From Limiplasma sp958448555 (GTDB lineage Bacteria; Bacillota; Clostridia; Christensenellales; Aristaeellaceae): a stretch of DNA of 64,000 bases. Where the stretch lies: the NCBI GenBank assembly GCA_958448555.1, contig CAUDEL010000001.1, positions 1-64,000 of the forward strand, in the 5' to 3' direction. The notes beneath the pieces are model-generated. The model was not told the origin of the DNA and did no database searches. It saw only the letters and a list, made by a program, of their open reading frames with translations. This document shows, piece by piece, positions 53,515-61,939 of the stretch. A program made the translations under genes and the position numbers. Position 1 is the first letter of the stretch. Every line of letters starts with the position of its first letter.

Positions 53515-53979
53515 TTACTGCTCCATCTGACGGCCCACGATGCCCGCGGCGGTCTCGGCCACCTTGAGCTCTGCGTCGCCCATTTTGGCGCCCTGCTCCT
53601 TGGACAGAAGCAGCACCGCCCCGATGGCCTCGCCGTCGGCGATGATGGGGGAGACGACCTGCGCCGTATAGCCGGTGATGTCCTCCTCGTTGGTCACGGC
53701 TACGATCTTGCCGCCCCCCGCACGGTTGATGGCCACGGTCTGGCGGTTGGCGATGGCCGTCTCCAGATCATGGCTGATGGGCTTGTCGGCCAGCTCCTTC
53801 TTGCTCACGCCGCTGGCCGCCACCACCTGGTCGCGGTCCACGATGCAGGCGATGTGCCCCATGGAGCGGAAGATGGACTCCGTATAATCCTTGGCAAAGG
53901 CCGACATCTCCCCGATGGGGGAATACTTCTTGAGGATGACCTCGCCATCCCGGTCGGTGTAAATCTCCAGAGGGTCGCC
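53515..53979 (-). pseudogene. spoVT: 3' fragment of spoVT (AbrB-family forespore regulator), interrupted
   Basis: Codons corresponding to the SpoVT segment after its AbrB domain, in frame behind the recombinase. Known role of SpoVT: forespore regulator of sigma-G genes. The 5' part should sit at the far end of the presumed element; I did not find an AbrB motif (LGRVVIP type) in 55.7-64 kb on the minus strand. Confidence 0.8.
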
Positions 53980-55698
53980 GCTGCTGACGACATGGACATC
54001 GAAAACCTTGTCCCGTTGATTTCTGGCAGACTGGACGATCTGACAGTCCGGGACGCTTTCCGTGCCCGGTTTCAGAGCGGCGTCCTCTGCCGTGCAGGCG
54101 AGCAGGAGCTGATCGATATCGGTTTGGAGCTGGATTTCCAGATGGTCCTCGTAGACCTTGATGTGGTCGATGATGAGCCTGAGGTCGTTTCGCTCGAGCT
54201 TTTCCTTGGCGAGGATGTCTGAGAAGACATCCGTGGCGGTTTTCGCCACACGGTTTGCGCGCAGGATGGTGCTGCGCCTGTCGCCAAGCAGCTCGATCTG
54301 ACGGGTCAGGCCTTCGATCCTGCGCTGGAGGTCGCTTTCCATCTCGTCGTAGGTCTCCTCCAGCAGCGCCTCCTGATCGGGATGCTTCATGATGTCGCGG
54401 ATGCGCTGGCGCTTGGTGGCCTTGAGCTCCTCGTGCAGGTCGTCCAGCACCGAAGCGAGGTGATCGGCGGATTGCTCGGTTTCGACGACGCTTTCCGGTT
54501 CGGCGGCAAGGTCCTGATTCAGCCGCTCAATCATGGCAGCCGAGCTTTCCATTACGCGCCGGACATACAGCTTCATCAGCTCGTCCAGCCGGTCCGCGCG
54601 GATATGATGGCTGGTGCACCCGGCCGTGCCCCGACGGTGATAGGCGCCGCAGGTGTAGGCGGGGGCCAGGTCGCTGCGGCTCATGGCAAACATGGGGCTT
54701 CCGCAGTCTCCGCATTGAAGGAAGCCGGAGTAGGCGTTGTCGTACTTTTTGACGCCGCGGTAGTGGGAGCGGGAGCGGCGCTGACGCAGGGCGCGCGTGG
54801 CGGCAAAGGTGCGGCAGTCGATGATGGGCGGGTGGTGGTTTTCAATCACGATGTGCTCGCTTTCGTCCCGCGCCACATCCCGGCCGTTGATCTTGACGCG
54901 GGTGGTCTTGCCCTGGCGGAAGGTGCCGATGTAGAAGTCGTTGTCGAGAATGCCCTGCACGGTTACGATCGCCCATGCGCTTTTCACCGCGCGCCTGCTC
55001 TCCTCGCCGGCGGCCTCCCTGCGCAGCTGCTCTGACATGCGCGGCGTGGGGATGCCTAACTCGGTCAGGGCGTTGGCGATTTTCCTGTACCCCCAGCCGT
55101 CGTTGTTATAGTGGTCAAAGATGCGGCGCACGATGTCCGCCTCGCTGGGCACCACCTCAAATTCCTTTCGTTTGTTGATGGTGTAGCCGTAGGGCGCGGC
55201 GCAGATCCATTTTCCGTCCACCTGACGACGACGGATGACGTTTCGGACCTTCTTGCTGGTATCGGTGACGGGCATTTCGTTGATGAGGAACTGAAACTGG
55301 ATCTTCAGCCAGTCATCGTCGTTGGGAAAGTCGATGCCGTCGCCGATGGAGATGATGCGCACACCGGCGTCCCGCAGATCCTCCAGCTCCACCAGGCCGC
55401 GGCTGTTGCGGCGGGAGAAGCGGGAAAAGTCCTTGACAAGCAGGATGTCAAAGGTATGGTCCATCAGGCCGCGACGCATCTGCTGATAGCCCTCGCGCTG
55501 CTCAAAAGTGTAGCCGGAGCGGTCCCGGTCCTCAAAGAAGCTGAGGCGGCTGCCCGGAAAGCGCTGCTTCACAAAGTCGCGGATGATGGCCTTCTGGTTT
55601 TCGATGGATACGTTGTCACGGTCCAGCTCATCGTCCACGGAGATGCGGGCATAGCCGGCAATGTCAAAGCCTCCTTCCCGCCTTCCTTCGGATATCAT
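53515..55698 (-). CDS. Large serine recombinase fused to the C-terminal domain of SpoVT
   Basis: 727 aa. Residues 1-573 are a complete large serine recombinase: resolvase domain with catalytic Ser20 (GYARISVDD), Recombinase domain (about 175-290), zinc ribbon starting CGDCGSPM (about 328), long coiled coil, and a DUF4368-like end (about 500-545). Residues 574-727 are the SpoVT C-terminus, from GDPLEIYTDRDGEVILKKYS through the GAF-like domain to AETAAGIVGRQMEQ; the AbrB DNA-binding part (about 31 codons) is missing. ATG at 55698 chosen (GGAGGG at 7 bases). Upstream of the spoVB-like gene, the true spoVT position. Looks like an element integrated in spoVT. Confidence 0.9.
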   Translation of the reverse strand: MISEGRREGGFDIAGYARISVDDELDRDNVSIENQKAIIRDFVKQRFPGSRLSFFEDRDRSGYTFEQREGYQQMRRGLMDHTFDILLVKDFSRFSRRNSRGLVELEDLRDAGVRIISIGDGIDFPNDDDWLKIQFQFLINEMPVTDTSKKVRNVIRRRQVDGKWICAAPYGYTINKRKEFEVVPSEADIVRRIFDHYNNDGWGYRKIANALTELGIPTPRMSEQLRREAAGEESRRAVKSAWAIVTVQGILDNDFYIGTFRQGKTTRVKINGRDVARDESEHIVIENHHPPIIDCRTFAATRALRQRRSRSHYRGVKKYDNAYSGFLQCGDCGSPMFAMSRSDLAPAYTCGAYHRRGTAGCTSHHIRADRLDELMKLYVRRVMESSAAMIERLNQDLAAEPESVVETEQSADHLASVLDDLHEELKATKRQRIRDIMKHPDQEALLEETYDEMESDLQRRIEGLTRQIELLGDRRSTILRANRVAKTATDVFSDILAKEKLERNDLRLIIDHIKVYEDHLEIQLQTDIDQLLLACTAEDAALKPGTESVPDCQIVQSARNQRDKVFDVHVVSSGDPLEIYTDRDGEVILKKYSPIGEMSAFAKDYTESIFRSMGHIACIVDRDQVVAASGVSKKELADKPISHDLETAIANRQTVAINRAGGGKIVAVTNEEDITGYTAQVVSPIIADGEAIGAVLLLSKEQGAKMGDAELKVAETAAGIVGRQMEQ

Positions 55699-55822
55699 GC
55701 GCATCCCTCCCACAGGTGTTGGCCTATTTTCATGTCACAGACCTCATTGTATCTGAGAACAAGCGCCCCCGCAATCCTTGGTGCCAAAACGAGGAAAGGG
55801 ATTTTTTCCCTGCTCGTGGCGC

Positions 55823-56086
55823 TTAACGCTCCGAGACGGACACCGCCCTGTCCTTTTCGCGCAGGGATGCAGGCTCCGTCGCTTTTTCTTTGTTGTATCG
55901 AAGCAGATCGCGCGTGCACTCAAACAGATCGCAGGAGCCGGACTGAAACACCGCCACGGTGTAGTTTCGCCTCCGATACTCACGGTACAGCGGAGTCAGC
56001 CTTGCCTTGACGGCCGGGTCATCCCTTTCGGCGCGGGTCAGCCAGACCTCGACGACTTTCTGCGCATCCCTCACGCTGATTTCCAA
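55823..56086 (-). CDS. Small element-associated protein of unknown function
   Basis: 87 aa from a TTG start with AGGGGGCGA 5 bases upstream. Sequence LEISVRDAQKVVEVWLTRAE, then KARLTPLYREYRRRNYTVAV, FQSGSCDLFECTRDLL and a charged tail. Helical, basic. I have the impression that similar short proteins accompany recombinases in clostridial elements, but cannot name a family. It sits 125 bases upstream of the recombinase. Confidence 0.6.
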   Translation of the reverse strand: MEISVRDAQKVVEVWLTRAERDDPAVKARLTPLYREYRRRNYTVAVFQSGSCDLFECTRDLLRYNKEKATEPASLREKDRAVSVSER

Positions 56087-56419
56087 CGAATCGCCCCCTG
56101 TTCTTCGGTAGTTTCCAGCTTTTGGGCGCGATTTATGCAGCGGGGTGAAGAAAAGCGCAGACCATTGCGATCGTCCGCGGGCTGCCGCACAGCCGGGAGA
56201 CTGTCGGCCGGGCCGAAGCGTTTGACGGCTGGGGGGATTTGCGCAGCGAAGGAGAACTGGTTTAGGCGCAGGCCATGGGTGGAAAACCATGAGATGTCCG
56301 CCCGCTTTTTGCTTTGAAGGGAGCGTCATCACAAACGTTGCGCTTCCCGGATCGGCTTGGCGCGACATGCCCAAAAAGCCCATAACAGGCCCGAAATACA
56401 AGCAAGGAGGAAAACGGGT
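56087..56419. other. Gap without a confident gene
   Basis: Some 330 bases between the small element gene and 56420. No frame here resembles a family, and no AbrB/SpoVT 5' end or clear att repeat could be recognised. GC is similar to the surroundings. Confidence 0.5.
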
Positions 56420-56551
56420 ATGGATGGCTTTATCGAAACATACCTGCGTCATGCCGTCATACATGCGCAGAGCATGCTGTATGGTCTGCTTTGGACACCC
56501 ATATCGCCCTGGCATGTTACTTTTTCGCTTCTTGTCAAAAAGGGCCGTTGA
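56420..56551 (+). CDS. Possible 43-aa small protein
   Basis: ATG at 56420 preceded by a strong AAGGAGG. Sequence MDGFIETYLRHAVIHAQSML, then YGLLWTPISPWHVTFSLLVK. Partly hydrophobic. Its 3' end runs into the AGE terminator hairpin, which weakens the case. No family recognised. Confidence 0.3.
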   Translation: MDGFIETYLRHAVIHAQSMLYGLLWTPISPWHVTFSLLVKKGR

Positions 56552-56567
56552 TTCGCTCAACGGCCCT
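56537..56567 (-). terminator. Terminator of the GntR-AGE operon
   Basis: AGGGCCGTTGA (56541-56551), loop TTCGC, TCAACGGCCCT (56557-56567): 11-bp stem, followed on the minus strand by TTTTTGAC. Not interrupted by the repeat family. Confidence 0.88.
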
Positions 56568-56607
56568 GGGGCGGGAAACGCTCCTCTGGACTTGCCGATT
56601 GTGCTCT

Positions 56608-57816
56608 TTACGCCTTTTCGAGCACTTCCCCCATCATCTGGTCCACCATGCTCAGCATGCGCGGCAGATGGAAGGGGCCCTTGAAGGTGCTGCCCTTGGT
56701 GGAGGGCATGGTGGGCTTGCCGTCGCGGCGCAGGTAGCCGTACCACTCGCCGTATTCCGGGTCGCTGAACACGCGCTTGCAGTAGTCCAGCGTTTTGGTG
56801 AACCAGTCGTAATACGCTTCGTTGCCGGTGTCACGGTAGGCCATCATGGAGGCGATGAGGATTTCGTCGTGCGGCCACCACAGCTTCATGTCGTGCTCGT
56901 ATGCCTCCGGGGGCAGGCCCTTGCAGTCGATGAAGTAGAGAAGTCCGCCGTACTCCCTGTCCCAGCCCGCCTCGATGGCGTCGGTAAACACCGCTTCGGC
57001 CATGGCGTGCAGCTCCCGGTCGCCCAGGTAGTTGGCGTATTCCATCAAAAACCAGCTGCACTCGATATCATGGCCCGGATTGACCACGCGGCCCTCGGTC
57101 ACATCACCCCGGAATTCGCCGTTTGGGCCCACGCTTTCCAGCGTGCAGCGCATGTCCGGCTTGCGGTGGTATTTGAAAATCTCCTCCACGCACTGGCGGG
57201 AGCGCTCGTTGTAGAGGGCGGCGTTGTCCGGGTCGGTGCGGCGCAAAACGGAGCTGATGTTGAGGTAGATCATGGGGTTGGCCAGCGCGCGGCCCGGGCG
57301 CGTGGCCGGGTCGGTCTTGGGGCCCATGCCCACGGGATCATCCATCAGGCCCTGGTTGAGCTTCCAGATGAGGTCGTAGGCGTCGCGCGCGCGCTGCATG
57401 CAGGCCGCATCGCCGGTAAGCGCGGCATATTCGGCGTTTGCGATGGCGTAAAAGCCCTCGGAGAAGCAGTAGCGGCGCTGGCGCAGGGGCTTTCCCTCCG
57501 CGGTGACGGTAAAATACATGCGGTTGCCCTTGTCACGGTTGATGCAGTGCGCCTCCATGAAGGCAAGGCAGCTCTTGGCCAGCTCCAGCCATTCCCGCTT
57601 CACGCCGTACACGCCGCAGAGGTAGGAAAACGTCCAGGCGCAGCGGCCCTGCATCCAGACGCTCTTGTCGGTGGAATACACCTTCCCCTCGCGATCCAGG
57701 CAGGTGTAGACGCCGCCGTGCTCCCGGTCCCAGCCGTTTTTCACCCAAAAGTCCGCACAGCGTTCCAGCTCCGCCCGCACCCATTCCCGCTGGGCCTCAA
57801 AAACCGATCTGTCCAT
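56608..57816 (-). CDS. N-acylglucosamine 2-epimerase (AGE) family protein
   Basis: 402 aa, normal length for the (alpha/alpha)6-barrel family. Motifs: NGWDREHGGVYTCLDREGK, GRCAWTFSYL, RYCFSEGFYAIANAEYA, EGRVVNPGHDIECSW (catalytic His region) and KLWWPHDEILIASM. Interconverts GlcNAc and ManNAc or related sugars. Next to a NanA-like lyase operon, a ManNAc epimerase role is likely. AAGGAGG site 15 bases after gntR. Confidence 0.9.
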   Translation of the reverse strand: MDRSVFEAQREWVRAELERCADFWVKNGWDREHGGVYTCLDREGKVYSTDKSVWMQGRCAWTFSYLCGVYGVKREWLELAKSCLAFMEAHCINRDKGNRMYFTVTAEGKPLRQRRYCFSEGFYAIANAEYAALTGDAACMQRARDAYDLIWKLNQGLMDDPVGMGPKTDPATRPGRALANPMIYLNISSVLRRTDPDNAALYNERSRQCVEEIFKYHRKPDMRCTLESVGPNGEFRGDVTEGRVVNPGHDIECSWFLMEYANYLGDRELHAMAEAVFTDAIEAGWDREYGGLLYFIDCKGLPPEAYEHDMKLWWPHDEILIASMMAYRDTGNEAYYDWFTKTLDYCKRVFSDPEYGEWYGYLRRDGKPTMPSTKGSTFKGPFHLPRMLSMVDQMMGEVLEKA

Positions 57817-57831
57817 ACAGGGTTCCTCCTT

Positions 57832-58524
57832 TTAGTACTCCTCAAAGCTGTTGAGCCCGGAATATTTGCCGGAGGCAAAATGCGCCTCCATGGCCTTTGC
57901 AAAGGCCTCGTAGTCGTGCCGCTCCAGGGCTTCGACGATGGCCTCATGCTTTGCGATGGTGTTGTCCAGATGCTTGCTCTTCTCCTCCCGCTGAAAGTTC
58001 TCGTCCACGGACCAGATGGCCTCCAGCAGGGAGTTGAGGACGCTGTTGTTGAGGTGCCGGAACAGCGTCATGTGAAAGACCTTGTCGTCGGCGTGAAAAA
58101 AGATGCGCTGCTGCCACTTGGCCTTGATGGACTCCAGGTTTTCGCGGATGTTGCGGATATCCTCGCTGGTCAGGGCGAGATAGGCCTGGCGCATGTAGCT
58201 GAGCTCAATGGCCTTGCGGATCATCAGCATTTCGTGGATGGGCTTGCGCTCCTCGCCCACGGTGAAGAACAGCACGTTTTGAAAGATGAAATCCAGGTTG
58301 AATTCCTTCACCACCGTGCCGCGCCCGGGGCAGGACTGGATCATGCCCATCAGCTCCATGCTTTTGATGGCTTCCCGAAGCACGTTGCGGCTGACGCCCA
58401 GCATCTGGCACATGGCCTGCTCCGTGGGGAGCGAATCGCCGGCCTTGAGCTCGTGGGTGATGATATAGCTGCGAATCTCGCGAAATGTCTGGATGTAAAG
58501 CTTCTCCTCTTTCAAGTTCCTCAT
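57832..58524 (-). CDS. GntR-family regulator, FadR/FCD subfamily
   Basis: 230 aa. Winged HTH (about 10-75: ITHELKAGDSLPTEQAMCQM, SRNVLREAIKSMELMG) and FCD ligand domain with metal-type His (FRHLNNSVL, IAKHEAIVEALERHD). Divergent from the ABC importer; palindromic TGTA...TACA sites in the shared region are probable operators. Likely represses both sides until the sugar is present. Confidence 0.92.
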   Translation of the reverse strand: MRNLKEEKLYIQTFREIRSYIITHELKAGDSLPTEQAMCQMLGVSRNVLREAIKSMELMGMIQSCPGRGTVVKEFNLDFIFQNVLFFTVGEERKPIHEMLMIRKAIELSYMRQAYLALTSEDIRNIRENLESIKAKWQQRIFFHADDKVFHMTLFRHLNNSVLNSLLEAIWSVDENFQREEKSKHLDNTIAKHEAIVEALERHDYEAFAKAMEAHFASGKYSGLNSFEEY

Positions 58525-58571
58525 GGGCGCGTCCTTTCAGGATGGAGGTGTACGTCCTCAATGTCCCTTGA

Positions 58572-58601
58572 ATTGTACAGCATTGCCTTTGCCTTTGTCA
58601 A
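58572..58601 (-). promoter_or_regulatory. gntR-AGE promoter
   Basis: Minus strand TTGACA (58596-58601), 18 bp, TACAAT (58572-58577). TGTACA overlaps the -10. Confidence 0.7.
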
Positions 58602-58631
58602 TCGCCATCCATCAATCCGAAAAGCGAATGA

Positions 58632-58639
58632 TGTATACA
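58632..58639. promoter_or_regulatory. Palindrome TGTATACA, candidate GntR site
   Basis: Perfect 8-base palindrome between the two divergent promoters. The FadR/GntR consensus class is TTGTAnTACAA-like, so this is a plausible operator. Confidence 0.4.
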
Positions 58640-58689
58640 ATTCCAACAATTTGCGGTCAAATAAAAACGAAGAAACACACAAAAAGCAG

Positions 58690-58718
58690 TTGACAACAAA
58701 TGTAGTTTGTAGTACATT
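58690..58718 (+). promoter_or_regulatory. Promoter of the amino-sugar ABC operon with operator
   Basis: TTGACA (58690-58695), 17 bp, TACATT (58713-58718). The dyad TGTA-G-TACA (58708-58716) overlaps the -10, well placed for repression by the divergent GntR protein. Confidence 0.7.
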
Positions 58719-58800
58719 TAACACGTACTTCCGAAACGCGAAATTTCGCCGAGGAAGATGTGACCGTTTCCAAAAAAATATGGCAAGGAGGAACCTATCC

Positions 58801-60081
58801 ATGAAAAAGTTGTTCGCGCTGCTTCTGTGCCTCATGATGGTGCTGCCCATGGCTTCCCTGGCGGAAGAGAAGGTGGACATCACCCTGTGGACCTACCCCA
58901 TCGGCAACTGGACCAACGCCGAAACGGTGGACGCCATCATCGCCAATTTCAACGCCGTGCATCCCAACATCAGCGTAACGGTTCAGTATCTGGACTATCA
59001 GTCCGGCGACGATCAGGTGACCAGCGCCATCGAGGCTGGCACCACCCCCGACATCATCATGGAAGGCCCCGAGCGCCTGGTGACCAACTGGGGCGCCGCC
59101 GGCAAGATGCTGGACCTGAGCGACCTGTGGACCGAGGAGGCCCTGGCGGACATCAGCGCCACCAGCGAGGCCGTCGTGGCCGCATGCAAGGGCGTGGACG
59201 GCAAGTACTACGAGTACCCGCTGTGCATGACCACGCACTGCATGGTCATCGACCGCGCCGCCTTTGAGGCCGCGGACGCGCTTCAGTACCTGGACGAGGA
59301 AACCCGCACCTGGACCACCGACGGCTTTGTGAGCGCCCTTCGCGCGCTGACCGAGGCCGGCTTCTATCCCACCGGCATCGTCTACTGCGGCGGCCAGGGC
59401 GGCGACCAGGGCACCCGCGCCCTCGTCAACAACCTCTACTCCGGCCAGTTCACCAACGCCGACCACACCGCCTACACCGCTGACAGCGAAGAAAACATCA
59501 AGGGCCTCCAGCTGCTGGTGGACCTGGTCAACGAGGGCGTTTTGACCGCCGATCCCGCCATCGTTGCGGGCGACGAGATCGCGCTGTTCTGCAACGGCAC
59601 GGCCAAGATGAGCTTCTGCTGGAACGCCTCCGCGGCCGTGAGCAACAAGGCTTCCCTGGCCGAGGGCATCGATCCCCTGCCCATGGCCTTCCCCTCCGAC
59701 GACGGCGTGCCTGAGCTGTGCGGCGGCATCTGGGGCTTCGGCATCTTCGACAACGGCGACGAGGCCAGGGCCGCTGCCGCCAAGGAATTCATCAAGTTCG
59801 TCTGCGACGACGCCGAGCAGGGCCCCCAGAGCGTGTATGCCACGGGCTTCTTCCCGGTGCGCGCCTCCTTCGGCGACATCTACACCGGCACCGACAAGGC
59901 CGAGAACGCCGAGTTCGCCATCTTCATGCCCTACCTGGGCGACTACTACAACGTGACGCCCGGCTGGAACACCCAGCGCACCGAATGGTGGAACATGCTG
60001 CAGCGCATCTTTGCGGGCGGCGATGTGGCGACCGAGGCGGGCGTGTACGTGACCAACTCCAACGCAAGCATTACCCAGTAA
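58801..60081 (+). CDS. ABC transporter solute-binding protein (amino-sugar operon)
   Basis: 426 aa. Signal peptide MKKLFALLLCLMMVLPMASLA with cleavage before EEK. Family 1 binding protein: VDITLWTYPIGNWTNAETVD, NFNAVHPNISVTVQ. The ligand is likely the substrate of the downstream lyase, that is sialic acid or a related sugar. A much longer frame starting at 56491 is an antisense artefact. GCAAGGAGG site. Confidence 0.92.
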   Translation: MKKLFALLLCLMMVLPMASLAEEKVDITLWTYPIGNWTNAETVDAIIANFNAVHPNISVTVQYLDYQSGDDQVTSAIEAGTTPDIIMEGPERLVTNWGAAGKMLDLSDLWTEEALADISATSEAVVAACKGVDGKYYEYPLCMTTHCMVIDRAAFEAADALQYLDEETRTWTTDGFVSALRALTEAGFYPTGIVYCGGQGGDQGTRALVNNLYSGQFTNADHTAYTADSEENIKGLQLLVDLVNEGVLTADPAIVAGDEIALFCNGTAKMSFCWNASAAVSNKASLAEGIDPLPMAFPSDDGVPELCGGIWGFGIFDNGDEARAAAAKEFIKFVCDDAEQGPQSVYATGFFPVRASFGDIYTGTDKAENAEFAIFMPYLGDYYNVTPGWNTQRTEWWNMLQRIFAGGDVATEAGVYVTNSNASITQ

Positions 60082-60096
60082 GCGCGCGCACTTTGC

Positions 60097-60140
60097 CATG
60101 GCGCTCCCCCGCTGCCCAAGGGAAGGGGGGGAGCGCCATG
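60097..60140 (+). promoter_or_regulatory. Stem-loop between binding-protein and permease genes
   Basis: CATGGCGCTCCCCC (60097-60110) pairs perfectly with GGGGGAGCGCCATG (60127-60140); no U-run. Same position as the palindrome at 15184-15219 in the other ABC operon. Confidence 0.7.
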
Positions 60141-60162
60141 CTGTCAATGAGGGGGAAATTGG

Positions 60163-61068
60163 ATGCAAAAAACGATCAACATTTCCCGCGAGCTGAGGGC
60201 CACGCGCCGCCGCGAGAACGTTGCGGGCTACCTGTTCATGGCGCCCAGCCTGCTGTTTTTCCTGGGGTTTGTCATCTTCCCGATGGGCATGTGTCTGGTG
60301 ACCAGCACGTTCAACTACACCATGACCGACTTCAGCTTCATCGGGCTTCAAAACTTCGCCGAGCTCTTCTCAGACGCCATCTTTGGAAAGTCCCTCGTCA
60401 ACACCGTCATCATCGTGCTCACCAGCGTGCCCACCGTATGCTTCTTCTCGCTGTGGGTGGCGTCGGTCATCTACAAGCTCCGGGACGTGTACACCTCGTT
60501 TTACCGCTGCGTGTTCTACCTGCCCGTCGTGACCGGCTCCGTGGCCGTGACGGTGGTGTGGAAGTGGATGTTCAACCCCTACTACGGCCTGCTCAACTAC
60601 GTCTTTAAGGAGCTGGGCATCCTCTCGCGCAACCTCAACTGGCTGGGCTCGCCCGACACGGCGCTGTGGTGCATCATCCTGATTCTCTTCACCACGTCCA
60701 TCGGCCAGCCCATCGTGCTCTACGTCTCGGCGCTGAGCAACGTGGACCATTCGCTGGTGGAAGCCGCCGAGGTGGACGGCGCGACCAACATGCAGGTGTT
60801 CTGGCGCATCAAATGGCCGCAGATCATGCCCACCACGCTCTACATTCTGGTCATCACCACCATCAACAGCTTCCAGTGCTTCGCGCTGATTCAGCTGCTG
60901 ACCTCGGGCGGCCCCAACTACGCGACCAGCACCATCATGTACTACATCTACTACGAGGCCTTCAAATTGCAGCGCTATGGCTACGGCAGCGCCATGGGCG
61001 TGATCCTGGCCATCATCATCGCGGTGTTCAGCGCGTTGCAGTTCCGCCTGGCCAAGAGCGATCAGTAA
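60163..61068 (+). CDS. Carbohydrate ABC transporter permease 1
   Basis: 301 aa. N-terminal RRENVAGYLFMAPSLLFFLG, MalF/UgpA type, EAA loop VEAAEVDGATNMQVFWRIKW (about 205-225). Forms a pair with the next permease. GGGGGAAA site. Confidence 0.93.
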   Translation: MQKTINISRELRATRRRENVAGYLFMAPSLLFFLGFVIFPMGMCLVTSTFNYTMTDFSFIGLQNFAELFSDAIFGKSLVNTVIIVLTSVPTVCFFSLWVASVIYKLRDVYTSFYRCVFYLPVVTGSVAVTVVWKWMFNPYYGLLNYVFKELGILSRNLNWLGSPDTALWCIILILFTTSIGQPIVLYVSALSNVDHSLVEAAEVDGATNMQVFWRIKWPQIMPTTLYILVITTINSFQCFALIQLLTSGGPNYATSTIMYYIYYEAFKLQRYGYGSAMGVILAIIIAVFSALQFRLAKSDQ

Positions 61069-61081
61069 GGGAGGAAGCAGA

Positions 61082-61915
61082 ATGGATCACAGCGTTCAAA
61101 AGACCACTCCCTACAGGATTGTCAGCATCCTCCTGCTGATCGTGCTGGCCGTGCTCATGATCTTCCCGCTGTACTGGATCATCACCGGCTCGTTCAAGGA
61201 CGCGCGCACCATCAACAGCGCCACGCCGGTGTGGTTCCCCGTAAACCCCACGCCGGACAACTATGCGCGCCTGTTTGAGCGCCCGGCCGGCATCTGGATG
61301 TTCAACACCGTGTTCATGTGCGTCATGAGCATGCTTCTGACCTGCGGCGCGGCCGCGATGGGCGGGTATGCGCTGGCCAAGAAGCGCTTCACGGGCCGGG
61401 TGGTGCTCTTCAGCGTCTTTGTGTGCGCCATGGCGCTTCCCAAGCAGGTCATTTTGATTCCGCTGCTCAAGGAAATGGCGTTTCTTGGCCTGCACAACAC
61501 CCTCTGGGCGGTCATCTTCCCCACGGTGGGCTGGCCCTTCGGCGTGTTCCTGATGAAGCAGTTTTCCGAAAACATCCCCGGCGAAATGCTGGAGGCGGCG
61601 CGCATTGACGGCGCGGGCGAGGCGAGGACCTTTGTCAACATCGTCTTTCCCATGATTAAGCCCGGCGTGGGCGCGCTGGCCATCTTCACCTTCATCACCG
61701 CCTGGAACGACTACTTCCTCCAGCTCATCATGCTCAACGACATGGACGTGCTGACCATCTCCCTGGGCATCGCCAAGCTGCAAAGCGAGCTGAGCACCGA
61801 TTACGGCCTGATTATGGCCGGCGCGGCGCTGGGCAGCGTGCCAATCATTCTGATTTTCCTGATGTTCCAGAAGTTCTTTACCCGCGGCATCACCATGGGC
61901 GCGGTAAAGGGCTGA
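61082..61915 (+). CDS. Carbohydrate ABC transporter permease 2
   Basis: 277 aa MalG type. RIVSILLLIVLAVLMIFPLY at the start, EAA loop EMLEAARIDGAGEARTFVNI, C-terminal GITMGAVKG. No ATPase gene lies in the operon in this window; a shared ATPase is likely. GGGAGGAAG site. Confidence 0.93.
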   Translation: MDHSVQKTTPYRIVSILLLIVLAVLMIFPLYWIITGSFKDARTINSATPVWFPVNPTPDNYARLFERPAGIWMFNTVFMCVMSMLLTCGAAAMGGYALAKKRFTGRVVLFSVFVCAMALPKQVILIPLLKEMAFLGLHNTLWAVIFPTVGWPFGVFLMKQFSENIPGEMLEAARIDGAGEARTFVNIVFPMIKPGVGALAIFTFITAWNDYFLQLIMLNDMDVLTISLGIAKLQSELSTDYGLIMAGAALGSVPIILIFLMFQKFFTRGITMGAVKG

Positions 61916-61939
61916 TACCGGCAAAGGGGGCAACAAGCC

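Noticed and set aside
56491..60081. 1196-aa plus-strand frame
   Set aside because: Its first two-thirds are antisense to the AGE and gntR genes; only the part from 58801 (signal peptide, good Shine-Dalgarno) is a real gene.
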